Shown in pieces: positions 37,529 to 48,790 of a stretch of 61,997 nt of DNA. This DNA comes from Symbiodinium natans. Taxonomy: Eukaryota; Sar; Dinophyceae; Suessiales; Symbiodiniaceae. Positions within the stretch are counted from its first letter, which is position 1. Each line of letters starts with the position of its first letter. The notes under the pieces were generated by a model, which was not told the origin of the DNA, made no database searches, and saw nothing but the letters and a program-made list of their open reading frames with translations. The translations under genes and the position numbers were made by a program. The stretch spans positions 485,001 through 546,997 of the forward strand of contig CAJNDS010002218.1 in the NCBI GenBank assembly GCA_905221605.1. Reading direction: 5' to 3'.

Positions 37529-37625
37529 CATGTGGGGATGCTCGAAGGCATTTGCACGAAGATGTTGTGCTTCTGCAGGAGTTTCATGCTGGAAGCCGAG
37601 AAAGGAACCCCCTTAGAAACCCTTG
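37529..37625 (+). CDS. Exon-like island
   Basis: GCATCACAG|G, then an open frame VHVGMLEGICTKMLCFCRSF and MLEAEKG. Unassigned. Confidence 0.35.
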
Positions 37626-37724
37626 GAACTCAAAGACCTGGATTTAGGGTTTAGGGTTTAGGGTTTAGGGTTTAGGGTTTAGGGTTTAGGGACATTGAAT
37701 TACCATACGAGCTCATGGTATGCA

Positions 37725-37880
37725 GCATGGCTTCCTTTCTAAGGGTAGCTACCTGGCCCTGAATGTGGTCCCTTGCCTTCTTTAAAGGGTTCTGACGTAT
37801 GGGCCCTTAGTTTCTGTAGGGTATAACATATATATATATATATATACATAAGGGGTACAAAAGGGGTCCCCTTTTTGAGA
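37725..37880. repeat. Dispersed TATGGTCCCTT-family repeat with (TA)n
   Basis: Shares the GTCCCTTGCCTTCTTTAAAG... core with 23479-23516 and 58298-58345. It contains a (TA)9-type run at 37826-37846 and ends AAAAGGGGTCCCCTTTTTGA. Confidence 0.65.
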
Positions 37881-38210
37881 TCATTGCCTTTGTAGCTTAA
37901 TTGGGGGTTCTTGAACCAGAAAATCCCAAGCACTGAAACCGAACCATGCGCCAGAAGGCCCCACAAAACCCTAAACCCTAAACCCGAAACCCTAAACCCG
38001 AAACCCGAAACCCTAAACCCGAAACCCGAAACCCTAAACCCTAAACCTACACCCTAAACCCCACACCCCTCAGCCCCCAAAACCCCTAAACCCCAAAACC
38101 CTAGACACCCCCAACCCCTTCTAAACCTCGCTTAGGGTTAGGATTTAGGGTTTGGGGTTTGGGGTTTGGGGTTTAGGGTTTAGGGTTTAGGGTTTAGGGT
38201 TTCGGGAACC

Positions 38211-38290
38211 CCGAAGTCGCAGCTTGACGAGGAGATGCGGAGGAGTGGGGGATCGCAGATGGATGAGCCGCTGACGGAAGCGAGGCTGGG
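38211..38290 (+). CDS. Exon-like island
   Basis: One long open frame: PKSQLDEEMRRSGGSQMDEP then LTEARLGQLL. High codon-like periodicity; family unknown. Confidence 0.4.
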
Positions 38291-38519
38291 TCAGCTGCTA
38301 GGGCTTAGGGCCAGCAGTTAGGGTTTAGGGTTTATGATTTAGGGTTTTGGGTTTTGGGTTTAGGGTTTAGGGTTAGGCATTCAGGTATGGGGTGCGGGGT
38401 CTGCGGGGTTTAGGGTTTAGGGTTTATGGTTTAAGGTTAAGGGTTAGGTATTTAGGTTTGAGGTGCGCGGTTTAGGGCTTACGGTCCGGGGTTTAGGGTT
38501 TCGGGTTTGGGTTTTTTCG

Positions 38520-39640
38520 GGGTTTGGGGTTAGCTGTTTATGTTTTAATGGGCGTTTTCCCCCCAGAATCGTTCATGAAATTTCAATCTTTAGAAGTCCA
38601 AGATTAAATTACGGGCAAGTTCACGCGCGCCGTAATGAGAGTGAAAGGGGCCCATATTAAATATACTAAAAGGCGCGCTATTCATTGCCCGTTGAGTACA
38701 TTTAATATTGGGGCATGAACGAACGACGGGAAAGGGCAAAATTAGTATATAAATTTCGGTGTGAGGTTTAGGGTTTAGGGTTAGCTAAGAGGGTTTTTGG
38801 TGTTTAGGGTGCAGGGTCTAGGGTTCAGGGTTAGCTACTAGGGTTTTTGGGGTTTAGGGTTTAGGGTTAGCTATTAGGGTTGGGGGTTGAGGTTGAGGGT
38901 TCGGGAACTTCAGCTACCCTGCTTCAGAATGCCGATGAAAGATCGTCGTTCCAAGAGTGATGCTGTAGTAGTGGCCACAGTAACCATCATATGACTAACA
39001 GTACGGATAGGCGTGGTTGTGATGACATGCTAGTACTGGTAGACTGGTGAGAATCGTAAGGATCATGATCGTTAGTCTGGATCATCATGATGCTAATCAC
39101 GACAGCATGGAGTCAAGAACGTTGCCCCCGACCCCAAACCCGAAACCCCCAAACCCCCAATCCGAACCCACAAAACCTTTTCACCAACCTAAACCCACTT
39201 GATCAGCGTGTTCCTGGGCTCCGCTGCTTCTAAGCACCAACTCCTACGGGCTCTAGCAAGCCTTCTCAGGAGCCCTTTGAATGAAATGGACGAAGTCCAA
39301 CATTGGGACCGCTAGCAGAACCGCGATGAATTCGTAGTATATAGACCCCTAAGCCTTAGACCCTAAATCCTAACAGTAGGGTGTATATGTATATATACAC
39401 ACATATGTATATATATATATATATATGGTCACCCCCCCCCCCCCCCCCATGATCCAGACCTATGGTTTTCCGGTCTTCGTCTTTGTCTGATTTTCTGCTT
39501 TTTCCTCGGATAAATGCAGTAAAAACTGTACTGGAATACAAAAAGCTCTTTTATATGATCCCCTATAAAAACACTAGTGCTTTTGTATGTACATTTTGCT
39601 TCTGAAATGTGTGTCTTGTGGCTCCATAAAGTTTTAGAAG
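38520..39640. other. AT-richer unique DNA, no gene recognised
   Basis: Low in telomere repeats apart from 38765-38890. It contains CATGATG/TGATCATGA-rich sequence at 38960-39110, (TA)n at 39385-39426 and a 17-C run at 39431-39448. Short minus-strand ORFs look random. Confidence 0.6.
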
Positions 39641-40640
39641 GGCAGCCATTTAGAATTTGAAGGCTTTTGAGGGTTTAGGGGTTTTTTGAAAATTTAGATG
39701 ATCTGCGGAAGGCACCGGGGCTTCCCCAGACCATTTCAAATTTTTGAAATCCTTAAAATCCTTTATTTTTTTGAACGGGCAGCCCCTTTAAGATTTTAAG
39801 GGCTTGAAGGTATTTAAGCCATTCCAAATTTTCAGGATTTAAAAGGCGTTAAAGCCTTTAAAAACCTGAAAGCTTTTATCCCTAAAAATTCTAGAATACC
39901 TTAACATTGTAAAAGGGCAGCCGTTCAAAATTCAGGAAGTTACTTGATTTTAGAATTGAACATCAAATCCTTAAACTTTAAAAGGACAGCCATTTACAGC
40001 TGCAAGAATTTCAGGGTTTTAAGGGTTTGTAAAAACTTACATGGTCTGGGGAAGTCTGGGGAAGGCATCGGGGCTTCTCCAGACCATTGACAACTTTAAA
40101 AATCCTTAATTTCCTAAAAGGGCAGCCACTAAAATGCTTAAGCATTTTAAGGTTTTTCAAAGGCCTTAAAACCTTGAAAATCCTGAGAAGGTTTAAGCAG
40201 AATTTTAATGATTTTATAAGATGTTAAGGGTTTTAAAAGTTCAGATGGTCTGGGGAAGCCCCGGTGCCCTCTCCAGACCATTTATTTTTTTTTTGAAGAA
40301 TGGTCTGGGGAGGCCCCGGTGCTTTCCCCAGATCATTCAAATTTGAAAAACACCCTTGAAACCCTTAACCCTAAAAACCAAACCCGAAACCCTTCACACT
40401 AAACCCTAACCACTCAGCACCAGACCCTAAACACTAACCCTACAAAACTTAACACTAAGCCATTAGCACAAACCCCAAACACCTAACACGAAACCAACGC
40501 GACACCCTAAACACTAAACCCTAAACATTATACACTAAACCCTACACACTAAACCCTGAACACTAAACCCCAAACCCTAAACATAAGGATTTTTAAAGTT
40601 GTCAATGGTCTGGGGAAGCCCCGGTGCCTTCCTCAGATCA
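39640..40640. repeat. Degenerate tandem family with ATGGTCTGGGGAAGCC hairpins
   Basis: Two interleaved motifs recur. AAAGGGCAGCCATT-like words lie near 39642, 39775, 39906, 39986 and 40116. Short inverted repeats of the type ATGGTCTGGGGA...TCTCCAGACCAT, enclosing GCCCCGGTGCC or its complement, lie near 39697-39734, 40043-40085, 40247-40282, 40300-40338 and 40606-40643. Each can fold into an 11-12 bp stem. Confidence 0.8.
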
Positions 40641-41400
40641 TTTACAATTTGTAAAAATCCTTAACACCCTTAACCCTAGAAACCAAACGCGAAACCCTTA
40701 ACACCAAACACTAAACACTCATCACTAGACCCTAAACACTTACCCTTAAAAACTTAACACGAAGCCCTTAGCACAAACCCCAAACACTTAACACGAAACC
40801 CTAAACGCTTAACCATAAACTCTAAACACTACACCCTAAAAACTAAACCCCAAGCATTACACACCAAACCTTAAACCCTAAACAGTAAACCCCAATGCCG
40901 GAAGCTCAAGCCCTACTAAATCTAAACCTGAAACCAAGAACCCGTCGGGGATTCAGATGCTAATTGTTTGGATTTTAGAGTTTAGGGCTTTATTTGGTTT
41001 AGGGTTTTAGCCAAGCCGCTTGACCCTATCCCTAAACCTAAACCCTAGACCCTAAACTTAACACTCAAACCCTAAACACAAAACACTATAACCCTGAAAC
41101 CTACACACTAAACCCTAAACACAAAACACTAAACCCTAAACCCGAAACAACACATCCTGAACCCTAAACCCTAAACACTGAACCCTAAACCCCAAACAAA
41201 AAACATGGGGGTTTCAGCCCTTTAGGGGTTTTAAAACTTCATCATTATGAGGTTTAGTGTTGTAGACATTGCCCAAGTCGCTTAACCCTAAACCCTAATA
41301 AGTAAACCCTAAACCTTGTAAACCAAAACCTAAACACTAGACCCTAAACACTAAACCCTAACCCTAAACACTAACCAATAAACACTAAACCGTAATCCCT
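40370..41400. repeat. Degenerate telomere-like field with ACACTAAACCCTAA words
   Basis: Instead of clean heptamers, a 14-base compound ACACTAAACCCTAA recurs with many variants (AACACTTAACCC, CCTAAACACTAA). No exon-like island found. Confidence 0.8.
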
Positions 41401-41423
41401 AAACGTGCATATGGAGAACATGG

Positions 41424-42140
41424 GCCCCGGACTCCAGACTCCAGATTTCCAGGAAAAAATCTGGAGTACCCGGGCCCCGGACTCCAGACTCCAGATTTCC
41501 AGGAAAAAATCTGGAGTACCCGGGCCCCGGACTCCAGACTCCAGATTTCCAAAGGAATTCTGGAGTACCCGGGCCCCGGACTCCAGACTCCAGATTTCCA
41601 GAAAAAATCTGGAGTACCCGGCCCCGGACTCCAGACTCCAGATTTCCAGAAAAAATCTGGAATACCCGGGCCCCGGACTCCAGACTCCAGATTTCCAGGA
41701 AAAAATCTGGAGTACCCGGGCCCCAGACTCCAGACTCCAGATTTCCAGAAAAATCTGGAGTACCGGGGCCCCGGACTCCAGACTCCAGATTTCAAGAAAA
41801 AATCTGGAGTACCCGCGGCCCCAGACTCCAGACTCCAGATTTCCAGAAAGAATCTGGAGTACCCGGGGGCCCCAGACTCCAGACTCCAGATTTCCAGAAA
41901 AAATCTGGAGTACCCGCGGCCCCAGACTCCAGATTACAGACTCCAGAATCTGGAGTCCAGGGTCCCGGTACTCCAGATTTTTTCTGGAAATCTGGAGTCT
42001 GGAGTCTGCTGGTACTCCAGATTTTTTCTGGAAATCTGGAGTCTGGAGTCTGGAGGTACTCCAGATTTTTTCTGGAAATCTGGAGTCTGGAGTCTGGGGG
42101 TACTCCAAATATTTTCTGGAAATCTGGAGTCTGGAGTCCC
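41424..42140. repeat. 50-bp tandem array followed by inverted copies (giant palindrome)
   Basis: About ten units of roughly 50 bp (GGGCCCCGGACTCCAGACTC... CAGATTTCCAG...AAAAATCTGG...AGTACCC) run to about 41950. The orientation then flips, and four shorter inverted units (GGTACTCCAGATTTTTTCTG...) run to about 42140. Each unit also carries its own palindrome (CCAGATT...AATCTGG). The long ORFs on both strands are products of this repeat. Confidence 0.95.
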
Positions 42141-42194
42141 CCCCCTCCCAAAACCAGCCTTCCCGAGGCCAAATGTGTGGATCATGGGGGGGGG

Positions 42195-42235
42195 GCGAGC
42201 ATATATATATATACAGAGAGAGAGAGAGAGAGACC
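42195..42235 (+). repeat. (TA)n-(GA)n microsatellite
   Basis: ATATATATATATA followed by CAGAGAGAGAGAGAGAGAGA, just after the inverted array. Confidence 0.9.
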
Positions 42236-42322
42236 CTCTACTAAGCCCTTAACCCTAAATCCTAAAACCTAGACCTTGTTAGTCTTCCTTGAACTCCCAA
42301 AACCCTGGCAGCAAGCCGTGAG

Positions 42323-42387
42323 GCGGGCCGAGTCATCCGTGAGCTTCGCACGGCACGTGCGTGCCATGCCTCTCGCCTAAATGCCAG
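42323..42387 (+). CDS. Exon-like island
   Basis: GCCGTGAG|G, then AGRVIRELRTARACHASRLN; donor GATCGCC. CCCTAAA-type repeat lies left and TTTAGGG right. Family unknown. Confidence 0.45.
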
Positions 42388-43196
42388 GATCGCCAGGCTC
42401 GTGTTCAGGGCTCAGGGTTCAGGGTTTAGGGCTTATAGGGCATAGGGTTCAGGGCTCAGGGTTTAGGGGTTTAGGGGCTTTTGGGGTTTAGGGTTTAGAG
42501 TTTAGAGCTTAGGGCTTATGGGCTTTAGGGCTTAGGGTTTAGGGTTTAGGGCGTGGGGGTTTAGAGCTTAGCCTTCAATGCTTGCTCATCCGAGGCTGGT
42601 CAAGCGCTTTCACAATGCGCGGAGGGATCGAAAGGCCTGCAGACTGCGTACCCTAGAGCCCGAATGAACCCTAGTTACTACTTTGTTCCTTTCAAGGTAT
42701 AGGAACCATATACCCTTTTAGGGAAAGTTTAGGGTTCATTCAAGATTGAGGTGATATACCCTAGTCCTCTATTCCTTTTAGGGTATAATTAGGAACCATA
42801 AGCCCTTTTAGGGTTCAAGTGTTTCCCATTGTGGGACGACCGTGGGGTTCTGTATAGTCCCCGCACTTAGACCCTAAGCCCCAAACCCGGAACCCTAAAA
42901 CCTGTGCCAAGGTTCCTGCTTTTGCCCTACATGCCTAGGATACCTAACGCGGTTTCGGGGTGAGAACCAAATCAACCGGCAATGTACCCTATGCCTCCCA
43001 ATCGCTTAGGTCCCCTAAACCTAAACCCTAAGCCCTAGGCCCTAAACCCTAAAATCCTAGAGCGTTGCAGGGTTCATTTTGTAACCCAGAGCCTCCGATT
43101 TTGGACGACTTTGACACGGGGGCGTGTGTGGGTGGGAGGTCTAGTCTCGTTTGCCGGGTGCAGGGTTTGGGGTTTAATATTTTGGGTGCTCGCTTT

Positions 43197-43308
43197 TCAA
43201 GGGGTATAAGGAGGGACCCCTAGAAGGGACCCTTTTTTCTTCTTCCTATTTTCAACCCGTATATACCTGATATATCTTATAAGGGTCCCCCCTTCCGTCC
43301 CTTGAGCT
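43197..43308. mobile_element. MITE-like element, AGGAGGGACC family
   Basis: Terminal inverted repeats TCAAGGGGTATAAGGAGGGA... and ...CCCCCCTTCCGTCCCTTGA (about 22 bp, imperfect) around an AT-rich centre; 112 bp. Confidence 0.7.
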
Positions 43309-44356
43309 TCGGAGTTTCTGAACTTCCAGCCCCTGCCAGGCCTGGTGTTGTCAAATTGTGCTGCCTCTGATCTTCCTCCTTGTGGCATTGCTGACCATGC
43401 GCTTCGCCGGCATCGGTGACTACGAGGCCCGTCTGTGTTAGGCTATGCCAACAGCGCCCGAAACCCTAAACCCTAAACCCTAAACCGGAAACCCTAAGCC
43501 CTAAACCCCAAACCCTAAGCCCTAAGCACTAAGCCCCGAGCCCTGTGGCGCCTTTTAGGTGGAGAGCTCAGAGATACCACAGCACTACCCTCGCGTGACC
43601 TGCAAGCACGCTAGACCCTAGACTCTAGACCCTATAACTCTCTGGACCTTGTAATGCTTTGGAGCCCTATAACCCCCCGAATATACCATGTAAGCTGTGT
43701 AAACCTCATAAACCTTCTAAACCCTATAACCCCCAAAAACATAAGAAAAGAATGGATAGACCCGCATCCGGCTTGGAGCCCAGACCACCTGGAAAAGCAC
43801 GCTTCCCGCAAAGAGAACCGACAAGGGTTTGCGGTTAAAGTTTCGGGTTTAGGGTTTAGGGCCCACCCCCCCCCCACCCCCCAAGCCCCCCTATCTCACA
43901 TCCCCCACAAGCCCCAAACCCCCAAGCTACAGGCCCTCAGCAGTAACTCTACTGATGGTAGTTGGGCGGGGCTGCTGGCCCACACCCAAACCCCTAAACC
44001 CGAAACCAACTCTAAGACCCTGGACCCTAAACCCTGACTCCCGAACCCTAAACCCCGTAACCCCGTAAACCCTAAACCTTCTCTCTGTTGTTCGGGCCAA
44101 GGAACCGTACAGTTTCAAGTTTCAAACCAAGACCCCTACCACACTGCAGGGCCCTCCTCTGAACCCTATACCCTCTACCCTAAACCCTAAACCTAAACCC
44201 TAAACCCTAAACCCTAAAACCTTAACCCCCAAACCCTAAACCCTAAACCCTAAACCCCAAACCCCAAACCCCAAACCCTAAACCCTAAACCCTAAACCCT
44301 CAACCCTAAACCCTAAACCCTAAACCCTAAACCCTAAACCCCGGAGCCGCCGGGAG

Positions 44357-44414
44357 GCCGTGCCCCTGAGCGCGACCAGCCTCCCCGGGCCTCAGCGCTT
44401 CGTCGCGGGCTTCG
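44357..44414 (+). CDS. Exon-like island with GTGAGT donor
   Basis: CCGGGAG|G, then AVPLSATSLPGPQRFVAGF; the donor GTGAGTCGG is a strong consensus. CCCTAAA left, TTTAGGG right. Family unknown. Confidence 0.5.
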
Positions 44415-45362
44415 GTGAGTCGGTGACTTCAGCTCAGGCCATGGTTTAGGGTTTAGGGTTTAGGGTTTAGGGTTTAGGGTTTAGGGTTTAGGGTTTAGGG
44501 TTTAGGGTTTAGGGTTTAGGGTTTGGGGTTTCGGGTTTAGGGTTTGGGGTTTAGGGTTCAGGGTTTCATTAGGGTTTAGGGTTCGGACTTTAGGGTTTAA
44601 GGTTTGGGGTTTGGGATTTAGGGTTTGGAGTTTGGGGTTGGGTTTCGGTTTTGGAGTTTAGGGTTGGGTTTAGGGTTTGAGGTTCAGGGTTTAGGTTTGG
44701 GGGGTTATAAAAAGTGCGCGTTCCTGGCTTAGGGCGCTGTTTCCCTACCCCTCCCTATCTCGAACTCTCGGTGCAAAAGTAAAGATGTGACCGGAGCTGT
44801 GGACGGTGTCTTTTAACGCTGCGACGCGTGAAAGCATGCGAAATTGCGCTCCTGCTTCTGTCTTGCAATCTGGCGAGATGGGTTCTCAACCCCCGCCCCC
44901 TTTCCACACATGCGCTCGCACACACAGGCTCGCACCCTCTTACGAAGGAGTCGTCAGTTTTGGTTTTAGGTACTTTTGCGTCAGAAATCTAGTCTTGCTG
45001 CCTCAGGGGGCCCAGCTTTTTCTCATCTTGCTGCCTCAGGGCGTCAGTTTACAGGTGCACTGGAACGTCTTCCAATGCTTCACCAGAGAATGTGGGTGTC
45101 CTCGTTGCCAGTGATCCCACAGACCCTGTCACTGCCCCCCTGCAATTTATTAATCCTTGACAAACAGGCGTGTGCACACACAGACCCTGCCAACAAACCC
45201 GAAACCCTAAACCCTAAGCGTTAAACCCTAAGCGTTAAACCCTAAACCCTAAACCCTAAACCCTAAACCCTAAACCCTAAACCCTAAACCCTAAACCCTA
45301 AACCCTAAACCCTAAACCCTAAACCCTAAACCCTAAACCCTAAACCCTAAACTGCTGAGCAG

Positions 45363-45428
45363 GTTGCAGACTTCTTGAAGGGTGCCTCGCTTGACGTCGA
45401 GCAGGTCGAGCAAAGTTTCGGCGGATGG
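45363..45428 (+). CDS. Exon-like island
   Basis: CTGAGCAG|G, then VADFLKGASLDVEQVEQSFG and GW; GT donor (GTTCAG). It sits exactly between a CCCTAAA and a TTTAGGG field. Family unknown. Confidence 0.5.
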
Positions 45429-47057
45429 GTTCAGGGTGCCGTGTTTAGGGTGCCGTGTTTAGGTTTTAGGGTTTAGGGTTTAGGGTTTAGGGTTTAAGGT
45501 TTAGGGTTAGGGTTTAGGGTTTAGGGTTTAGGGTTCAGGGTTCAGGGTTTAGGGTTTAGGGTTTAGGGTTTAGGGTTTAGGGTTTAGGGGTCAGGGTGCC
45601 CTTCAGGTTGGAGTTTAGGGTTTAGGGTTTGGGGTTTAGGGTTTAGGGTTTAGGGTTTGGGGTTTAGGGTTCGGAGCTTCGGGTTTATGGGGTTTGTAGG
45701 GTTTCTAGGGCTTGCAGGGTTTATAGGGTTCACAGGGTGGAGGCTAGTTATGTGCTGGTAAGGGTTTGGTGGTCTCTGCGATTGTAATTGTAGGGTTGTG
45801 GTGCAGATCTCCTAGGGGTTCGGGTACCTAAGGTTGTGCCCCTAAAGGTTCCCTTGAATAGGCTCCTAACTTGGCCCTTATATTCTCTTTTTAGGGTTTA
45901 GGGTCTAGGGTCTAGGGTTTAGGGTTTAGGGTTTAGGGTTTAGGGTTTAGGGCATAACTTCAAGGATGTTTTCAAGGGGGCCCCAAACCCAAGGGTTCCC
46001 TTAGGGGTCCGATGTTGAGTCCCCTCAATAGCTCCTCGGATCGCTCCGAAGCCCCGAGGTTAGGGTTTAGGGTTTATGGTTTAGGGCTTAGGGCTTAGGG
46101 TTTAGGGTTTAGGGTTTACCCCAAGCCCGCGACGCCTCAGCTGCAGGTCCAAGGTGTGTGTGTGTGTGGCTTCTCACAAGAGGTGACGCCAACGTTCGTC
46201 CCCCTCCCGCTCGCCTGTTTCGGCCGTTTTTGTCGCAATGGGCTGTCAAGCAAGCACAGAGACTTCAGGAACCGGCGCCACAGTGAACTGCAACCTGCCA
46301 GGATTCTTAGACTTCCTACTAAAATTCATGGGGGTGAGACTAAATAGTGCGAAATTGGTAGGAATCATGTGGAGGTTTGGGGGGCTTGGGTTTTGGGTGG
46401 CGGTTTCGGCATCCGAAGCCCCAACACCCCTGAACTCTCGATGCAGCCCCCCCATACAACCACACACAGCCCCCGAATCCCCTAAGAATGTGGCCAACGC
46501 CTCTCATGGGCTGCCATACCCAAGGCCCACGTCTGACGTCCGAGGTTCGGAGGTTCGTAAGGTTTTCGAGGCGAGCTCCTGAGGTCACACCTTTTTTTAA
46601 GCGGTTTGAGGAGTTAACCCGAAACCCCTAAGCCCCCGAAACTCCTAACCCCTAAACCCCGAAATCCATAACCCCAAACCCCTAAACCCAACCCTAAACC
46701 CTAAGACCCCTAGACCCCTAGACCCCTAGAACCCTAGAACCCTAGAACCCTAGAACCCTGGAACCCTGGGACCCTGGAACCCTGGAACCCTGGAACCCTG
46801 GAACCCTAGAACCCGAGAACCCTAAACCCTAGACGCCTAAGACGCCTAAGACGCCTAAGACGCCTAAGACCCTGGAACCCTAAGCCCTAAGCCCTAAGCC
46901 CTAAACCCTAAACCCTAAACCCTAAGCCCCCCCGGATCCTTCCAGTCGCGCCCAAGGTTTCCAGAAGCCGCCAAAAGCAGATTCGGAGACCGACGAGGTA
47001 GAGATGCTCCTGGGATCGCGACTGTATCCAAGCCTCTCCCCCTATAAATACATAACC

Positions 47058-47058
47058 A

Positions 47059-47090
<32 letters not shown>

Positions 47091-47290
47091 CATATCATAC
47101 ATACATATATATATATACACATATTATACATATATATATACACACATATATATATATATACATATTATACATATGTTTATATATATATATATATATATGT
47201 ATTTATTTATTATTTTAATTTGTATATACTCATATAGTATACATATATATGTGTGTGTATATATGTTTGTATACACGCATGTATAGACTG
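47058..47290. repeat. (TA)n-rich low complexity
   Basis: Long TATATACATA... tract with TGTGTG interruptions; the ORFs here (Y/I rich) are artefacts. Similar smaller tracts occur at 47918-47935, 52890-52920 and 55490-55625. Confidence 0.95.
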
Positions 47291-47536
47291 TGCAGAATCT
47301 ATCTTAAGTATAGGGGCCGGGCCCTGGTAGTTGTAGTTCGGGTCCTGGCGTAGACCAGTGAAAGGATTTAGAGGGACCTGCAGACCCGAAAAGGGAGCAG
47401 GGGAGTTTAGGGTGGCCCGATACCTTAGACCCGGAGTTCTAAACCCTTAACCCTAAACCCTAAGCCCTAAACCCTAAGCCCCAACCCCTAAGCCCTGCGC
47501 CCCGGGCGTTTTGCACGACGTCCCCCCCCGCCCCAG

Positions 47537-47602
47537 GCTTCATTCCGATACCATCTCATCGAAGCCATCTACGAGGCTGCGGTGGTCACCCCAGCCTCAT
47601 AG
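47537..47602 (+). CDS. Exon-like island, possibly terminal
   Basis: TCCCCCCCCGCCCCAG|G is a strong acceptor. The frame reads ASFRYHLIEAIYEAAVVTPA and S, then TAG; alternatively the GTGAGTTT donor at 47604 is used. Family unknown. Confidence 0.5.
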   Translation, partial: ASFRYHLIEAIYEAAVVTPAS

Positions 47603-48203
47603 AGTGAGTTTAGGGTTCAGGGTTTTAGGGTTTTAGGGTTTAGGGTTTAGGGTTTTAGGGTTTAGGGTCTAGGCTGTAAGGGGTTGTGGTTTAGGGTTTG
47701 GGCTTTAAGGGGTTGTGGTTTAGGGTTTGGGCTTTAAGGTTTTAGGGTTTAGGGTTTGGGGTTTGGGGCTATTAGGGTTCCCTGAGCCCTAGACCCTAAA
47801 CCTTGTGAAATCTTTTTAACCCCGAAGCCTTGTAAACCCTAAACCTTATAAACCTTGAACCTTGTAAGCCCTTTTCACCCTAAACCTTATGCACCGTATC
47901 AACCTTACAAACCTTATATATATATATATATATAGACCTTACAAACCTTTCAGACGCTAGACCCGAAGCCCTGAGCCGTACACCCTAGACCCTGAAGTGT
48001 TGCTAAACCCTAAACCTTGAACCCTAAACCCTAAACTCCAAGCCGTAAACCCCAAACCCCAAACCCCAAACCCCAAACCCCAAACCCCAAACCCCAAACC
48101 CCAAACCCCAAACCCCAAACCCCAAAACCCCAAACCCCAAACCCTAAACCCTAAACCCTAAACCCTAAACCTAAACCCTAAACCCAGGGCAGCCCTGCAC
48201 TAG

Positions 48204-48315
48204 GAGTGTGGTGGAGTCCGAGTTCCACGTGGGTGACGTGGCGCCGAAGCCGAAGAAGAGCCACACGAGGCAAAAGACTGAGGCCCCAGACCGTTTTGGG
48301 TCGACGTTTGGGCAA
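48204..48315 (+). CDS. Exon-like island, basic
   Basis: GCACTAG|G, then SVVESEFHVGDVAPKPKKSH followed by TRQKTEAPDRFGSTFGQ. CCCTAAA left, TTTAGGG right. Donor uncertain. Family unknown. Confidence 0.5.
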
Positions 48316-48404
48316 GTTTTGGGGGTTTAGGGTTTAGGGTTTAGGGTTTAGGGCTTGGGGATTTCAGGATCTTCATGACCCCCCAAAACCCCCTACACCT
48401 CTAG

Positions 48405-48441
48405 CCGGCAAGCTCACCTGCAACCGCAGCTCGAGAGCCAA
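48405..48441 (+). CDS. Exon-like island with GTAAGTAT donor
   Basis: ACACCTCTAG, then (A)GKLTCNRSSRAK, then the strong donor GTAAGTATC. Confidence 0.5.
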
Positions 48442-48735
48442 GTAAGTATCCTCAGGCCATGGAGGGGAGTTTGGGGTTTAGGGTTCTGAGGTTAAGGTTT
48501 AGGTTTTTCAGTGCTTCAGGTCTCAAGTATGGTTCTGATGAGACGTATCTATACTTATATCTACCCATCCGCAAGTGCCCTGAAGCTTGAACCCTTATTT
48601 GTAGACTCGTTGCGCACGGGATGCGCGCGCGCGCTCGCTCGTCGGCAGCCAAGCCAATCCAGTCCGAACGCCCAACTGTCGGGCTGCAGATATGGAAAGC
48701 GGGTTTAGGGTTTAGGGTTTAGGGTTTAGGGTCCA

Positions 48736-48790
48736 AGAAGAAGCTGTCGGACAGGAGCCGACCCCGTATACCCGAATCTTTGAACGCAGC
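48736..48790 (+). CDS. Possible exon with GTATGT donor
   Basis: KKKLSDRSRPRIPESLNA before GTATGTGAG. However it has TTTAGGG on the left and CCCTAAA on the right, the opposite of confirmed exons, so it may be intronic. Confidence 0.3.

Larger units (their letters stand above)
30170..38900. repeat. Interspersed telomere-type arrays, 30-39 kb
   Basis: C-rich blocks near 31200-31350, 31654-31742, 32982-33085, 33215-33480, 35912-36045, 37270-37350 and 37970-38130. G-rich blocks near 30255-30360, 30600-30720, 31470-31575, 31870-32370 (much of it 8-mer TTTAGGGG), 32794-32868, 33620-33705, 34560-34692, 34852-34890, 35190-35265, 35765-35800, 36645-36690, 36808-36930, 37118-37150, 37642-37692, 38140-38205, 38320-38500 and 38765-38890. 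A TTAGGGTC variant runs at 36050-36170. Unique stretches 33950-34180, 34400-34560, 34895-35060 and 36420-36640 hold nothing I can name. Confidence 0.95.
42240..47010. repeat. Interspersed telomere-type arrays, 42-47 kb
   Basis: C-rich blocks near 43015-43060, 43460-43540, 44165-44340, 45200-45350, 46640-46720 and 46885-46930. G-rich blocks near 42410-42560, 44440-44530, 44570-44700, 45450-45680, 45890-45955 and 46060-46120. A CCCTAGAA/CCCTGGAA variant runs at 46700-46810 and (GACGCCTAA)n at 46830-46865. A repeated phrase around TATACCCT and CCCTTTTAGGG lies at 42665-42815. Unique stretches 44720-45190 and 46125-46620 are free of repeats, but I found no convincing gene in them. Confidence 0.9.

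Noticed and set aside
41424-42140. CRISPR-like array
   Set aside because: Units are contiguous with no unique spacers, and the genome is eukaryotic.
41371-42244. 245- and 279-codon ORFs on opposite strands
   Set aside because: Both are read from the same 50-bp tandem/inverted repeat; open frames follow from unit composition, not selection.
47004-47237. Tyr/Ile-rich ORFs (also at 55370-55711)
   Set aside because: Products of (TA)n tracts.
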